A stretch of 64,000 bases of DNA from Ulvibacterium sp965228935 (lineage in GTDB: Bacteria > Bacteroidota > Bacteroidia > Flavobacteriales > Flavobacteriaceae). Each line of letters begins with the position of its first letter. Positions within the stretch are counted from its first letter, which is position 1. The DNA is taken from the NCBI RefSeq assembly GCF_965228935.1, contig NZ_OZ245846.1, positions 248,001 through 312,000 of the forward strand, written 5' to 3'. Below, one piece after another: positions 1 through 9,407 of this stretch. The translations under genes were made by a program, and so were the position numbers. The notes below the pieces were generated by a model. That model was not told where the DNA came from. It did not search any database and worked only from the letters and a program-made list of their open reading frames with translations.

Positions 1-1
1 C

Positions 2-1246
2 AAGGGAATGTCTATCTGGGACGATTTCACGGCAAAACCAAAAACAATTTTTGCGGGACACCACGGGAAAGTCGCTTGCGACTTCTACCATCGCTATCGT
101 GAGGATATCCTTCTGATGAAGTCCATGCATATCAAAAACTTCCGGTTTTCGATTTCATGGCCAAGACTTATGCCCAAGGGCCATGGTGAGGTAAACAGGG
201 CCGGGGTAGATTTTTACAATCGTGTCATAGATTTCTGTCTGGAATGTGGCATCACTCCTTGGGTTACCCTGTACCATTGGGACCTACCTCAAACCCTGGA
301 AGCCAAAGGAGGCTGGGCGAACCGGGACATTTTAGGTTGGTTTGGTGACTATACCCGTCTTTGTGCAAAGTATTTTGGTGATCGGGTAAAGCATTGGATG
401 GTTTTAAATGAACCAATGGTCTTCACGGGCGCGGGGTATTTTCTCGGAGTCCATGCACCGGGGCGCAAAGGATTAAAAAACTTTTTGCCGGCGGTACATC
501 ACGCTACCTTATGCCAAGCCCTTGGAGGTAGAATCTTAAGGGAGGATGTTAAACGGTCTTGTATTGGCACCACGTTTTCATGTTCCCAAATTTCCCCGTA
601 TTCAGAAGATGAAAAAGACCTGATAGCGGCAAAAAAAGCGGATATCCTATTAAATCGCCTATTTATTGAACCTACCTTGGGCTTGGGGTATCCCATGGAA
701 AATCTAAACGTCTTAAAACGTCTTGAACGATACCAGCAGCCCAATGACCAAAGGGACATGACCTTTGCGTTCGACTTTATCGGCATTCAGAATTATACAA
801 GGGAAGTCGTAAAACACAGTTATCGTGTTCCTTATTTAAGGGCCAAAATCGTAAAGGCCAGTGAACGGGAGGTTCCCATTACGGTGATGGATTGGGAAGT
901 ACATCCTCCCAGCATTTATGAGATGATTGCCAAATTCAATGCGTATCCCAATATTAAAAAAATCATTATTACCGAGAACGGGGCAGCATTTGAGGACAAA
1001 TTGAAAAACGGGGCTGTAGAAGACACAAGAAGGGTAAATTATCTACAGGATTATTTGAAACAAGTGCTAAAGGCGAAAAACGAGGGTTTGGAGGTCTCGG
1101 GATATTTTGCCTGGACCTTTATGGACAATTTTGAATGGGCAGAAGGGTACCATTCCCGATTTGGCCTGGTGTATGTGGATTTTGCCACCCAGGAAAGGAT
1201 TATCAAGAAGTCCGGAAAATGGTTTAGGGCCTTTTTAAGACCATGA
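2..1246 (+). CDS. Beta-glucosidase, glycoside hydrolase family 1 (5' end outside window)
   Basis: Retaining beta-glycosidase of family GH1, which hydrolyses beta-glucosides and related disaccharides. The reading frame is open to the window edge. The first visible Met (base 8) lies inside the conserved SIWDDF region that follows the usual N-terminal ATASYQIEG segment, so about 30-40 residues are missing upstream. Counted from that Met, the acid/base glutamate is E135 in LNEP and the nucleophile is E323 in TENG; the HWDLP motif and the C-terminal FAWTFMDNFEW are also present. No internal break is seen. The stop overlaps a tiny downstream frame (ATGA). No signal peptide can be judged because the start is missing. 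The substrate is not predictable. Confidence 0.93.
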   Translation, partial: KGMSIWDDFTAKPKTIFAGHHGKVACDFYHRYREDILLMKSMHIKNFRFSISWPRLMPKGHGEVNRAGVDFYNRVIDFCLECGITPWVTLYHWDLPQTLEAKGGWANRDILGWFGDYTRLCAKYFGDRVKHWMVLNEPMVFTGAGYFLGVHAPGRKGLKNFLPAVHHATLCQALGGRILREDVKRSCIGTTFSCSQISPYSEDEKDLIAAKKADILLNRLFIEPTLGLGYPMENLNVLKRLERYQQPNDQRDMTFAFDFIGIQNYTREVVKHSYRVPYLRAKIVKASEREVPITVMDWEVHPPSIYEMIAKFNAYPNIKKIIITENGAAFEDKLKNGAVEDTRRVNYLQDYLKQVLKAKNEGLEVSGYFAWTFMDNFEWAEGYHSRFGLVYVDFATQERIIKKSGKWFRAFLRP

Positions 1247-1365
1247 GCATTCCCGAGCATATATCCAAATCTACACTTCGTCAGTCAGGATCGGAAGAAG
1301 TAAATGCGATAATCAGACAGGAGATTACAAAACAGATGGCAAAAAAGCTGATGAGGGCGATATAG
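1243..1365 (+). CDS. Possible 40-residue protein overlapping the GH1 stop
   Basis: A short frame whose ATG overlaps the GH1 stop in an ATGA arrangement, typical of translational coupling. The product is hydrophilic and probably helical, ending in KQMAKKLMRAI. No family is recognised. It could be a real small protein, a remnant of a longer gene, or chance. The rest of the convergent gap to base 1495 shows nothing else. Confidence 0.25.
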   Translation: MSIPEHISKSTLRQSGSEEVNAIIRQEITKQMAKKLMRAI

Positions 1366-1495
1366 TTGTTCATAAGTAGGAATTTTCGTTGAAAATAGCA
1401 AAAATCCCTATTCGCGAGACTTCTATATCATACTTTTCGATGAACGGGCCCTTTTTAGGAAGGCAATCGGTCCATTGAACCGGTAATTGTTTTTA

Positions 1496-2095
1496 TTATT
1501 CCTTGAACAGGTCCATTCGTTCCATTTGCTTTAGGGTCCTGTTAAGGCTGCGTAAAGTTACCCCTAGATAATCCGCAATATCCTTCTTCGAAAACATACC
1601 GGTCTCTTTGGAAAAAAGTTGGGACAATTTGTTCAAATTATGGGCCGTAGGATAGGTTTGCTGACGGGAAGTACGAATTGCGGAATCCCGTAATTTTGTG
1701 GCCAGGGCCCGGGAAACCATCAAATTAAATCCTGGGACATTGTTCATCATAGCACAAAAATCGCCCTTCCCTATGCAGTATGTAGTAACGGTAGTGAGTG
1801 CCATAACATTGCTAAAGGTGCTGGTGTTGTTCAAAACCTCTATTTCGCCCAACAATTCGCCTGCACCAAAGAATTCCTGTACAAATTCCTTCCCGTTTTC
1901 CTCGCAAACATAGCACTTGGCAATCCCTTCTTTTATAATATGGACGAATCTCCCTTCCTTTCCCTGCACGATCAACTTTTGCCCCGGACCAAATTGCCTT
2001 TCCCGAAAGGTCTTGTATCCCTCCTTGCCATCCCATTGGGAAAAGAAATCAAGTAGTTCGCTATTCGTCCGTATCATTTGAATTGGTTTGGACAT
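1496..2095 (-). CDS. Crp/Fnr-family transcriptional regulator
   Basis: A 199-residue regulator with an N-terminal cyclic-nucleotide-binding-type beta-barrel (about residues 25-120, with the GELLGEIEVLNN segment) and a C-terminal winged helix (KKDIADYLGVTLRSLNRTLKQM). The start at 2095 is preferred over an upstream in-frame Met because AAAAGGACAA lies directly before it and the added residues would be low-quality sequence. It is divergent from the nucleoside hydrolase gene, with 58 bp between the two starts, so it may control that gene. The usual effector-binding arginine/serine signature of CRP is not clear, so the ligand is unknown. Confidence 0.85.
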   Translation of the reverse strand: MSKPIQMIRTNSELLDFFSQWDGKEGYKTFRERQFGPGQKLIVQGKEGRFVHIIKEGIAKCYVCEENGKEFVQEFFGAGELLGEIEVLNNTSTFSNVMALTTVTTYCIGKGDFCAMMNNVPGFNLMVSRALATKLRDSAIRTSRQQTYPTAHNLNKLSQLFSKETGMFSKKDIADYLGVTLRSLNRTLKQMERMDLFKE

Positions 2096-2153
2096 TTGTC
2101 CTTTTATGGTAACGAAAAAAGTACTTGATTTGAAAATAGCAAAACGACCAATT

Positions 2154-3116
2154 ATGGACAAATTAATTATTGATACCGATCCCGGGGTAGATGACAGTAT
2201 GGCCCTGCAGTTTGCCCTGGCTTCCAAAGAGTTTCATATACTGGGAATTACCACGGTGTTCGGAAATGTCGATATCGAACAAACCACTAAAAACGCCTTA
2301 CGTCTACTTCATTTGGCCAACAGATCGGATGTTCCCGTTGCGAAGGGTGCTTCAAAACCGGTTCAGGGAGAATTCCTTGGCGGTGTGCCCTTTGTTCATG
2401 GTGACGATGGGCAGGGTAATACCTGGAAACCTTCCGGTCCCTTAAAACCGATAGACACCGGAGCCGAAGAATTCATTATCGAACAGGCATTACGCTATCC
2501 CGACCAAGTTCGTATAGCTGCCCTGGGCCCTTTGACCAATCTTGCCGGGGCATTGGAAAAGGAGCCCAAAATCCAGGATAAGGTAAAGGAAATTGTATTT
2601 ATGGGTGGAAATGCATTCTGCTCCGGAAATGCCACACCTGCTGCCGAAGCGAACATGCTTTCGGATCCGGAAGCCGCCGATAAGGTCTTGGGGGCAAACT
2701 GGCCCATGACCATGGTAGGGTTGGACGTTACCCATAAAACCCTGCTTTCCCGGGATACCTTGAATAGAATTTCCTCGTTCCGGTCACCATTGAACGACTT
2801 TGTAATGGAAGCCTATCAGTTTTACCTGGACTTTTTCATAAAGGCCAATAAGATCGATGGAACCTTTGTTCACGACTCTTCTGTAATTGCCTATTTAATC
2901 GACCGGAATCTATATAAAACCGTTGAGTACCCTGTTCGTGTTGAAACACAACACGGTATTAGTCGGGGCAAGACATGGCCTTCGTTGGGGGAATCGGATC
3001 ATGAAGGTTCCAAAGCTTTGGAACCTTGGCGAAACAGGCCTAAAGTTAAAATTTGTCTTGACGTTAAGGATCGGGAGGTAATCCAGCTTTTGGAGCAGCG
3101 CTTAACCCAGAAATAG
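2154..3116 (+). CDS. Inosine-uridine preferring nucleoside hydrolase
   Basis: Nucleoside N-ribohydrolase, which splits purine or pyrimidine nucleosides into base and ribose. The calcium-binding signature DTDPGVDD begins at residue 7, directly after the start. The rest of the fold is visible: ALGPLTNLA, IVFMGGNAFCSGNATPAAEANMLSDPEAA and a late HDSSVIAYL. The start is placed at MDKLIIDTDPG because the family begins there; the longer upstream frame adds about 22 residues that overlap the divergent promoter region. Length (320 aa) is normal. No signal peptide, so cytoplasmic salvage is expected. Divergent from the Crp/Fnr gene. Confidence 0.92.
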   Translation: MDKLIIDTDPGVDDSMALQFALASKEFHILGITTVFGNVDIEQTTKNALRLLHLANRSDVPVAKGASKPVQGEFLGGVPFVHGDDGQGNTWKPSGPLKPIDTGAEEFIIEQALRYPDQVRIAALGPLTNLAGALEKEPKIQDKVKEIVFMGGNAFCSGNATPAAEANMLSDPEAADKVLGANWPMTMVGLDVTHKTLLSRDTLNRISSFRSPLNDFVMEAYQFYLDFFIKANKIDGTFVHDSSVIAYLIDRNLYKTVEYPVRVETQHGISRGKTWPSLGESDHEGSKALEPWRNRPKVKICLDVKDREVIQLLEQRLTQK

Positions 3117-3223
3117 CATCGTCGACAAAATATATCCGGCTTTTTAACATACATTACAACTTCCTTAACATCAGAGCATTACAAAGGGCCGTAGTTTTAG
3201 AAAAACTAATCCCTCCTGCCGAC

Positions 3224-5419
3224 ATGAAAAAAAATACGCTTCTTTTCCTTCTGTTGACATCACTTTCATTTTACGGACAATCGTTAACTCAGCGCTTTCA
3301 TTTGGACTTCGAAAATGCCCAAAATGGTAACGGTTTACCTTCAGAATGGATCCATTGGGGAAACTACCATCTCGACACGGACGATAAGGTATTCCACTCG
3401 GGCAACTACTCGGGTAGGATTGTTTCCGACAGCACAGGCAGTACTTTCGGCAGTATGGCATATCGTATTCCTTCCAAGTATAGGGGAAGCACCGTTAAGC
3501 TTCAGGGCTATATTAAGACCAAGGATGTTACCGACGGTCATGCCGGTTTGCTGTTACGCCTTGATGGTGAGGGGGGACCGCTTCATTTCGATAATATGCG
3601 AGACAGAGGCGTAATAGGTTCTACGGATTGGAAAAAATATAGTATCAGCTTCCCTTATCCGGAAGAAACTGAAAATATTATGGTCGCAGGTATTTTGGTG
3701 GGAAAAGGCACTGCTTGGTTCGATGATTTTGAAGTATTCGTGGATGGCAAAAATATCCAAACCCTTGCCGAGGTGGAAAAAAAGCTATCGAAGGCTGAAA
3801 TGGATACTGAGTTCGAAAAAGGTTCCAATTTCAAACTAGAACAGCCTACGGAGCGGCAATTAAAAAACCTCTACACTTTAGGTAAAATATGGGGATTTGT
3901 AAAATACCATCATCCAGAAATTGCAAAAGGAAACATTAACTGGGACAGTGAATTGCTCAGGACTATTTCGATTATTGATAGTACTGACTTTGAAAATCAA
4001 GTTTTTTCTTGGTTGAAAAAGTTTGAAAAACCCGCCTCGGAAAAACAAATCGAAGATGTTACTAAAAATGTTGCATTGGAAGCGAATACCAACTGGATAT
4101 CAAGTTCGGATATTGAATCCAAGGACCTAAAGGGGTTACTCCACGCGTTACGGGAGGCACCAAAAGAAAAGATAAACTATCATTTAAAATTTGCACCCAA
4201 TATAGGCAACCCCTTATTCAAAAATGAACGTTCATATAAGGATATGGAATGGAACGATGACGGATTAAAACTCATAGGTCTCTTTAGATATTGGAATATG
4301 ATCGAGTATTTCTTTCCCTACAAACATCTGATAGACGAGGACTGGAACAACGTCTTAAAAAAGTCGATACCCCTGTTTTTGAAAGCGGATGACGAATTGG
4401 GTTATAAGCTGGCCATGCTTAAATTAATTCGGGAAATTCAGGACACCCATGGAAACATGGGGAGGCGGGATAAAGTGCTTATCCGATTTTTTGGACAAAA
4501 CATCGCTCCTATTCAAGTGCATTTTATACAGGACAAGGCGGTTGTCGTAAAGACCTATCCGCAACTTCCACCCGAAAGTAAGATAAAACCAGGGGACGTT
4601 ATTTCAAAGGTGAATGGAATTCCGATAACCGATTTGGTGAAAGAAAAATTAGCGTATACCCCGGGCTCGAACAAAACCGTACAATTATCGGCCGTTGCCA
4701 GAAAGCTTTTGCGCACCAATGAAAATAGCCTTACCCTTTCCATTGAGGACGGCAACAAGGTCTTTGATGAGGAAGTTTTAAGTGTTCCTTATGGTGAGAT
4801 CAATTTTTGGGACAAAGACATTCCTTCACATAAGGAATTGGAAAACAACATTGGATACATTTATCCCGGAAGCCTTAAAAAAGGGGAAATCCACGATATT
4901 ATGAAGACTTTTATACGTAAAAAAGGTCTTATTATTGATTTGAGATGTTATCCTTCCGACTTTATTGTTTTCAGTTTAGGAAAGTATTTGATGCCCCGAC
5001 CCACTGAATTTGTGAAATTTACTATGGGCAGCCTCCAACAACCGGGAAAGTTTACATTTTCCGATCCCCTAAAGGTAGGAGAGGACAATCCCGATTATTT
5101 TAAAGGAAAGGTTGTCATCTTGGTAAACCCAAGTACCATAAGTCAATCCGAATATACCACAATGGCTTTAAGGGTAGCGCCGAATGCTATGGTAATCGGA
5201 CATACGACCGCTGCAGCCGATGGTAATGTAACATCCATAGTCCTTCCTGGAAACATCAGAACCATGATCTCAGGAATTGGTGTCTACTACCCGGACGGTA
5301 CCGAGACCCAACGTATAGGAATTGTTCCCGATCTGGAAATAGAACCGACCATAACAGGTATTCGAGAAGGTAGGGACGAGGTGCTCGAAAAAGCAATACA
5401 ACTTATCCGTGAAGAATAG
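3224..5419 (+). CDS. Secreted S41-family peptidase (CtpA/Tsp-like) with PDZ domain
   Basis: 731 residues starting with a signal peptide (MKKNTLLFLLLTSLSFYGQS). Residues 25-185 form a carbohydrate-binding-like beta-sandwich. A helical region follows, then a PDZ-like segment (IKPGDVISKVNGIPITDLV) and the C-terminal S41 domain. The likely catalytic serine is S640 in SQSE. The lysine of classical Tsp enzymes (GKG) is absent; the aligned stretch reads TTAAADGN, so this belongs to the lysine-lacking S41 branch common in Bacteroidota. A paralogue without the N-terminal sandwich lies at 18971-20755. Substrates are unknown. Monocistronic. Confidence 0.85.
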   Translation: MKKNTLLFLLLTSLSFYGQSLTQRFHLDFENAQNGNGLPSEWIHWGNYHLDTDDKVFHSGNYSGRIVSDSTGSTFGSMAYRIPSKYRGSTVKLQGYIKTKDVTDGHAGLLLRLDGEGGPLHFDNMRDRGVIGSTDWKKYSISFPYPEETENIMVAGILVGKGTAWFDDFEVFVDGKNIQTLAEVEKKLSKAEMDTEFEKGSNFKLEQPTERQLKNLYTLGKIWGFVKYHHPEIAKGNINWDSELLRTISIIDSTDFENQVFSWLKKFEKPASEKQIEDVTKNVALEANTNWISSSDIESKDLKGLLHALREAPKEKINYHLKFAPNIGNPLFKNERSYKDMEWNDDGLKLIGLFRYWNMIEYFFPYKHLIDEDWNNVLKKSIPLFLKADDELGYKLAMLKLIREIQDTHGNMGRRDKVLIRFFGQNIAPIQVHFIQDKAVVVKTYPQLPPESKIKPGDVISKVNGIPITDLVKEKLAYTPGSNKTVQLSAVARKLLRTNENSLTLSIEDGNKVFDEEVLSVPYGEINFWDKDIPSHKELENNIGYIYPGSLKKGEIHDIMKTFIRKKGLIIDLRCYPSDFIVFSLGKYLMPRPTEFVKFTMGSLQQPGKFTFSDPLKVGEDNPDYFKGKVVILVNPSTISQSEYTTMALRVAPNAMVIGHTTAAADGNVTSIVLPGNIRTMISGIGVYYPDGTETQRIGIVPDLEIEPTITGIREGRDEVLEKAIQLIREE

Positions 5420-5698
5420 CATGCCCTCTCCGTTTTCTACATACTCGGAGGGGAACATCCAAAATACTGCTTAAATACAGTGGAAAAATAGGCCAGCTGG
5501 TTGAATCATGATGCATACCTTGCCATTCTCGCTATAACCACCCACTTCAGGGTTTTTGAGTTCAATGTTTATTGTACCGAATATTGGCATATGACACCAC
5601 TAAGAATTTATCCAGCTCATTCTATCGTGTGCAAAAGGCACAAAAACCAAGGGAAATCAACACTACTGGATTTTGGTTTTGTAAATGGATATAGTAAT

Positions 5699-6757
5699 TT
5701 AACGATAGTATACCGTAAATCCTGAAGCCGGAAATTCAGAAGGGCAAGTTCCCGTGGTTTCCCGAACCACGTGCAAGGTACCATCTGGCTGTAACCGGAA
5801 ATAAAAGTAGCCCCCGGAACCCGGTTCGTAGCAATGCTCCGTGGTTACCTCTTCGGGATCTATGTGGGTCGTAGCACCAAAGAGTACCCGATTTACCGTG
5901 GATTCCGTGCCTCGGACAATTTTCACCGTTCCGTTCAGGGCCGTTGCCACATGAAGGGGTGAGAATTCGGTCTGACCAAAATAGGGAGTCGAAAATACTT
6001 CCTCGGTATCAAACCAAGTCCCGGCAATAGTCCCTTCCTTCCCTCTTGGCCCCCTACAATTTAAGGGTTGGGCCAGCGGCTTGGGACCGAAAAGGTCGTA
6101 CATCTGATTTCTAAGACCCGAGGTATAGTAGTCATAGGGACAACTGGCATATTTGAACGTCTCAACGGGATGAAAACGGTCATTGTTTAAAAAGGTGAGT
6201 GGGCGTTCACTATGATATACGCCAAAATCAAAACTTTTGGCCTGTGCCGTACCCGAGGTGGTTCCTATTAAGTCTCCGGCCGAAACCTGAAGCAGTGTTG
6301 GAGGTTGGCCCTCGAACATGCTTATTCCTTGGTCTGTAGCCAAATTTCGGATTGCGGGGATGGGATTTGTAATATGGCCAAAACGAAGTACCACCTCACA
6401 GCTGGCGCGGAACATCAAGCCAAAGTCGGCCCCGTCATCCGTAACATTCATCAAATCCATGTCCACGGGAGCATATATGGGTACCTCTGTAACATCAGGT
6501 TTAATGAACACATAGGAATGTGCCGAAAAGTTATGAAAGGCCTGTATTTCGCCAAGAGGCTCTATATGATCAATACCGTCAAGATCCGTAAAGGAGGCCG
6601 TAAAACTTACATTGGGGTTGGAACCGGTCTCGCATGCAGAAAGCAGCGGCGGTCCACTACTATCGCCATCATCACTTCCACATCCAACAAGAAATAAGGA
6701 AAACAATAGGAGTACAAGAGATTTTCTTGGTTCTTGAATTATAACATCTATATCCAT
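5699..6757 (-). CDS. Lipoprotein with degenerate LytM/M23-like domain
   Basis: A 352-residue lipoprotein with lipobox LVGC (Cys26). Residues about 75-195 look like the M23/LytM barrel: H80...D88, then VPIYAPVD, a YGHL-like strand RFGHI (H128), VSAGDLIGTTSG, and FDFGVYHS where active enzymes carry HxH. The loss of the HxH pair suggests a non-catalytic, possibly peptidoglycan-binding or scaffolding role. This is inference from pattern only. The C-terminal 140 residues form a beta-rich domain not recognised. Monocistronic, convergent with the S41 gene. Confidence 0.6.
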   Translation of the reverse strand: MDIDVIIQEPRKSLVLLLFSLFLVGCGSDDGDSSGPPLLSACETGSNPNVSFTASFTDLDGIDHIEPLGEIQAFHNFSAHSYVFIKPDVTEVPIYAPVDMDLMNVTDDGADFGLMFRASCEVVLRFGHITNPIPAIRNLATDQGISMFEGQPPTLLQVSAGDLIGTTSGTAQAKSFDFGVYHSERPLTFLNNDRFHPVETFKYASCPYDYYTSGLRNQMYDLFGPKPLAQPLNCRGPRGKEGTIAGTWFDTEEVFSTPYFGQTEFSPLHVATALNGTVKIVRGTESTVNRVLFGATTHIDPEEVTTEHCYEPGSGGYFYFRLQPDGTLHVVRETTGTCPSEFPASGFTVYYR

Positions 6758-6876
6758 TAGAGCAGCTAAATTAATCCAACGAAAAGGACAGGGCTTGGAG
6801 CATGAATGGTTTCTCAGAGCATTTATCTCCCAAGTGCATCCGCTTCAAGGTAGCGATTTTTGTTTGATTTCCTTGG

Positions 6877-7170
6877 CTAGTCGGGGAGATTGTAAAATGC
6901 CTTGACCGCTTTATAGTCGGAGTAATTCAATTTTCCTGCTTGTGTACTTTCAAGAATCGGTATATATCTAAATATGTTGCCTCTAAACACGGAATACTGA
7001 AATTCAGTTAAATCGACCCCATTGGTACTCTCCAGTCGTATTACGATTCCTACAAAGCCCGGCGTGGTATAGGATTTTACTATGTAACCACGACTTTTGG
7101 AAATGTAACACGGGCTAAAAAATCGATGTGAGGGTCGTAGAAAATATTTGCCAAAGGCCGGCTTACCCAG
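6877..7170 (-). pseudogene. Start-less coding relic, ~97 codons, unknown family
   Basis: On the minus strand a frame of about 97 codons runs from just after a stop (7171-7173) to a stop at 6877. It has no ATG, GTG or TTG at a sensible position. Its translation has normal protein composition (segments GYIVKSYTTPGFVGIVIRL and VDLTEFQYSVFRGNIFRYIP), unlike the shadow frames around it. It looks like the C-terminal part of a lost gene. The remaining bases of 6758-7335 show nothing supportable. Confidence 0.45.
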
Positions 7171-7335
7171 CTAAATGTTTAGAAAAGAAAATTGATTTTA
7201 AATTGAATCTCGCAGTTGAAAGTTTACATAAACCATGATTGTGAAATAATCATTTCCTTGGTTTTTGGGATTTACACTAACTACGCAACGTTAACCAAAT
7301 ATCTTCATCTATATGAAAAGCTAACGATGGTCTTT

Positions 7336-7794
7336 ATGAAATACAGGTTACTTAGAATTATTGCCCTAGCATTATTTATTATAAGCTGCGATGGAGATGA
7401 CGAATTTGATCCCGATACCGAACAAAGGATGGATTTTGATAAATTTACTTTGGTTACCCCTTTGAACTGGTCACGTTTTTATCCCCAAGGCACAGATGGT
7501 TTTTTTGGAGGCCTTACCAATAATCAGGACACGCTTTATTTTGATTATGGTGTTTTTTCTTTTTCCTCCATCGATGATATCAAACGGGACAGCGAAACAA
7601 TCAGTTACCAAGAGCTTAGGATAGGCGGTTATTCTTCGAAGATTGTTCTAGAAAAAAGAGCGGGGGAAATTGATGAAAGGTTTTCACTCTATACGGATAA
7701 AAAAGATGGGGAGAACTTGAACAGGATTTATTGTTACGATCCCCTTGAAGAGGAATTGGTTAAAAACATTTTTTTGTCCCATAAGTTTAAATAG
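7336..7794 (+). CDS. Small lipoprotein of unknown function
   Basis: About 152 residues beginning MKYRLLRIIALALFIISCDG, a lipoprotein signal with Cys18. The start at 7336 places the signal peptide at the N terminus; the longer upstream frame would bury it. The mature part is acidic, with strands typical of a small beta protein (WSRFYPQGTDGFFGGL, TLYFDYGVFSFSS). This resembles the many flavobacterial lipoproteins of unknown role. No enzyme motif is visible. It stands alone between the relic at 6.9-7.2 kb and the Kazal lipoprotein. Confidence 0.65.
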   Translation: MKYRLLRIIALALFIISCDGDDEFDPDTEQRMDFDKFTLVTPLNWSRFYPQGTDGFFGGLTNNQDTLYFDYGVFSFSSIDDIKRDSETISYQELRIGGYSSKIVLEKRAGEIDERFSLYTDKKDGENLNRIYCYDPLEEELVKNIFLSHKFK

Positions 7795-7915
7795 ACATTG
7801 ACCTATGATGACTTTCTTGTCAGATAACCTCCAAGGACGTACAAATCAAACTCTTAAATCCGTAATTTAAAGGCACAATTAAAGGATAATTGACAGATTC
7901 GAAAAACAAAATCTC

Positions 7916-8131
7916 GTGAGGGTTAAGAAAACAGGAATATCAATAATCATATTTTGCTTGGCTTTTCTGTATTGTTGCAGCAAAGAGGATTGCATGGAGG
8001 AAAAGAAGGATAGTTGTGTTGTAACATTTGAACTAAACCCTGTATGTGGATGTAATGGGGTCACTTATGCAAATCCTTCCACTGCTAAATGCAATGGTAT
8101 AGATGATTACACGATGGGCGCTTGTAATTAG
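7916..8131 (+). CDS. Kazal-type protease-inhibitor-like lipoprotein (GTG start)
   Basis: 71 residues, starting at GTG with the signal sequence TGISIIIFCLAFLYCCSKED (lipidated Cys at 20 or 21). The mature part is a Kazal-type module: PVCGCNGVTYANPSTAKCNG, followed by IDDYTMGAC. This is the bacterial Kazal variant in which the fourth Cys is replaced and an extra Cys sits in VCGCNG. Kazal domains inhibit serine proteases by presenting a loop near VCG; inhibition here is inference. It would protect the cell surface. Monocistronic and too small for many gene callers. Confidence 0.75.
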   Translation: MRVKKTGISIIIFCLAFLYCCSKEDCMEEKKDSCVVTFELNPVCGCNGVTYANPSTAKCNGIDDYTMGACN

Positions 8132-8250
8132 CATTTTTTCGAAACCTTCAAAATTCCATTCAAACCCAAGGTCTATGGGAATATTACCTAATTTAGAGTC
8201 GCTGAATTAAAGTTTAAAAAAACTTTGTTTATTGTACTGTATTAATTTAG

Positions 8251-9387
8251 TCACCATTGGTAAGCATTGAAGATAGATTCTTGTATTTCACTTATTAAAT
8301 CGCTTCCATTGTCTCCGTTTGTCATTATAATAAGCGAATTACCAAGGTATGCAAAGGATATGTAGTTGTTTGCAAAACCCTTGTTATTGCCCCCATGTCC
8401 TAAAAGTAGTGAATCGCCCTCTTTGTCAAGACGTGGCCCGAGTCCCCATTGTCTCTCATGCTTGGTCAACATAAGTTCAATGGTCTCTTTCTTTAAAATA
8501 CCCTCTTTCCCGCCGGTAAGTATTTTATGGATCTCAATACAGTATTTTGCCAAATCGTTGGGTGTGGTCCATAGACCTGCCGCGGCCTGTTCGGGGTAAT
8601 TGTGCCAAAGTCCCGACACGACCTTTCCGCGGCTATTGTGGGCGGCACTTGCGACGGAGTGCCTAGCTTCCGATAGTGGTTGTTCGAAAGTACTATTATC
8701 CATACCTAAGGGACCAAGGATGTTCTCATTCATATATACTTCTAAAGGTAGGCCACTAACATCCTCGATTACCTTTTCCATAATTGAGTATCCGCCTCCC
8801 GAATATTTCCAATTGCTTCCCGGTATTCTATTGACTTTCACCTTGGGGGTGTTCCCTTCACCGTTAAGGACTTTCTCAATCTCGGGCAAGTCCTCATATT
8901 GCCTGTATCCCGGGAAACCGTGCACCGTGAGACCGGCCGTATGCGTTAGAATTCTTTCAAGTGTAACTTTTTCGTCCTTTGTGAGATCATTATTTTCTAT
9001 TTTCCATCCTTGAAGATAATTGTTGACGTCCTCATCCAAGCGGACGAGACCTTTTTCAAATAGTTGTAATGCTGCTAGAGCTGCGATAGGTTTGCTGATT
9101 GAACCTGCCTGAAAAAGTGTATTGACATCGACTTTTCGGCCATTTTCCCCATTAGCGATACCATATGCCCGTACCCATTCTATTTTTCCATGTCTTACCA
9201 ATGCAATGCTCACACCGGGAACATTATAATACGCCATTCTTGCGGAAAGATCATATCCGGTTTCCTGTTCCACAATACCCGCTACGCCCGATTCAAAAGA
9301 ACTGAACTTTATTTTCCTCTTTTCACTTTGACATGAAATAATCGAGTAACCAATTATTGAAACTAAAAGCGCTTTTTTTAATCTCAC
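8251..9387 (-). CDS. Serine hydrolase, class C beta-lactamase/DD-peptidase fold
   Basis: 378 residues from a GTG start, with lipoprotein signal ending IISC. The nucleophile motif SxxK is S96-I-S-K99. The second motif appears as Y195-S-G in KYSGGGYS, as in many flavobacterial members in place of YxN. A late HGGNNKGF matches the KTG/HxG position. The family includes esterases, D-aminopeptidases and peptidoglycan hydrolases, so the substrate cannot be told. The next gene upstream on this strand (DinB) lies 20 bp away and the two may be co-transcribed. Confidence 0.88.
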   Translation of the reverse strand: MRLKKALLVSIIGYSIISCQSEKRKIKFSSFESGVAGIVEQETGYDLSARMAYYNVPGVSIALVRHGKIEWVRAYGIANGENGRKVDVNTLFQAGSISKPIAALAALQLFEKGLVRLDEDVNNYLQGWKIENNDLTKDEKVTLERILTHTAGLTVHGFPGYRQYEDLPEIEKVLNGEGNTPKVKVNRIPGSNWKYSGGGYSIMEKVIEDVSGLPLEVYMNENILGPLGMDNSTFEQPLSEARHSVASAAHNSRGKVVSGLWHNYPEQAAAGLWTTPNDLAKYCIEIHKILTGGKEGILKKETIELMLTKHERQWGLGPRLDKEGDSLLLGHGGNNKGFANNYISFAYLGNSLIIMTNGDNGSDLISEIQESIFNAYQW

Positions 9388-9407
9388 TATCCTTTATTTG
9401 AATCGAA

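Noticed and set aside
5501..5725. 74-codon plus-strand frame
   Set aside because: No signal or domain pattern and it runs into the antisense end of the LytM-like gene.
6305..6697. 130-codon plus-strand frame
   Set aside because: Antisense shadow of the well supported lipoprotein at 5699-6757.
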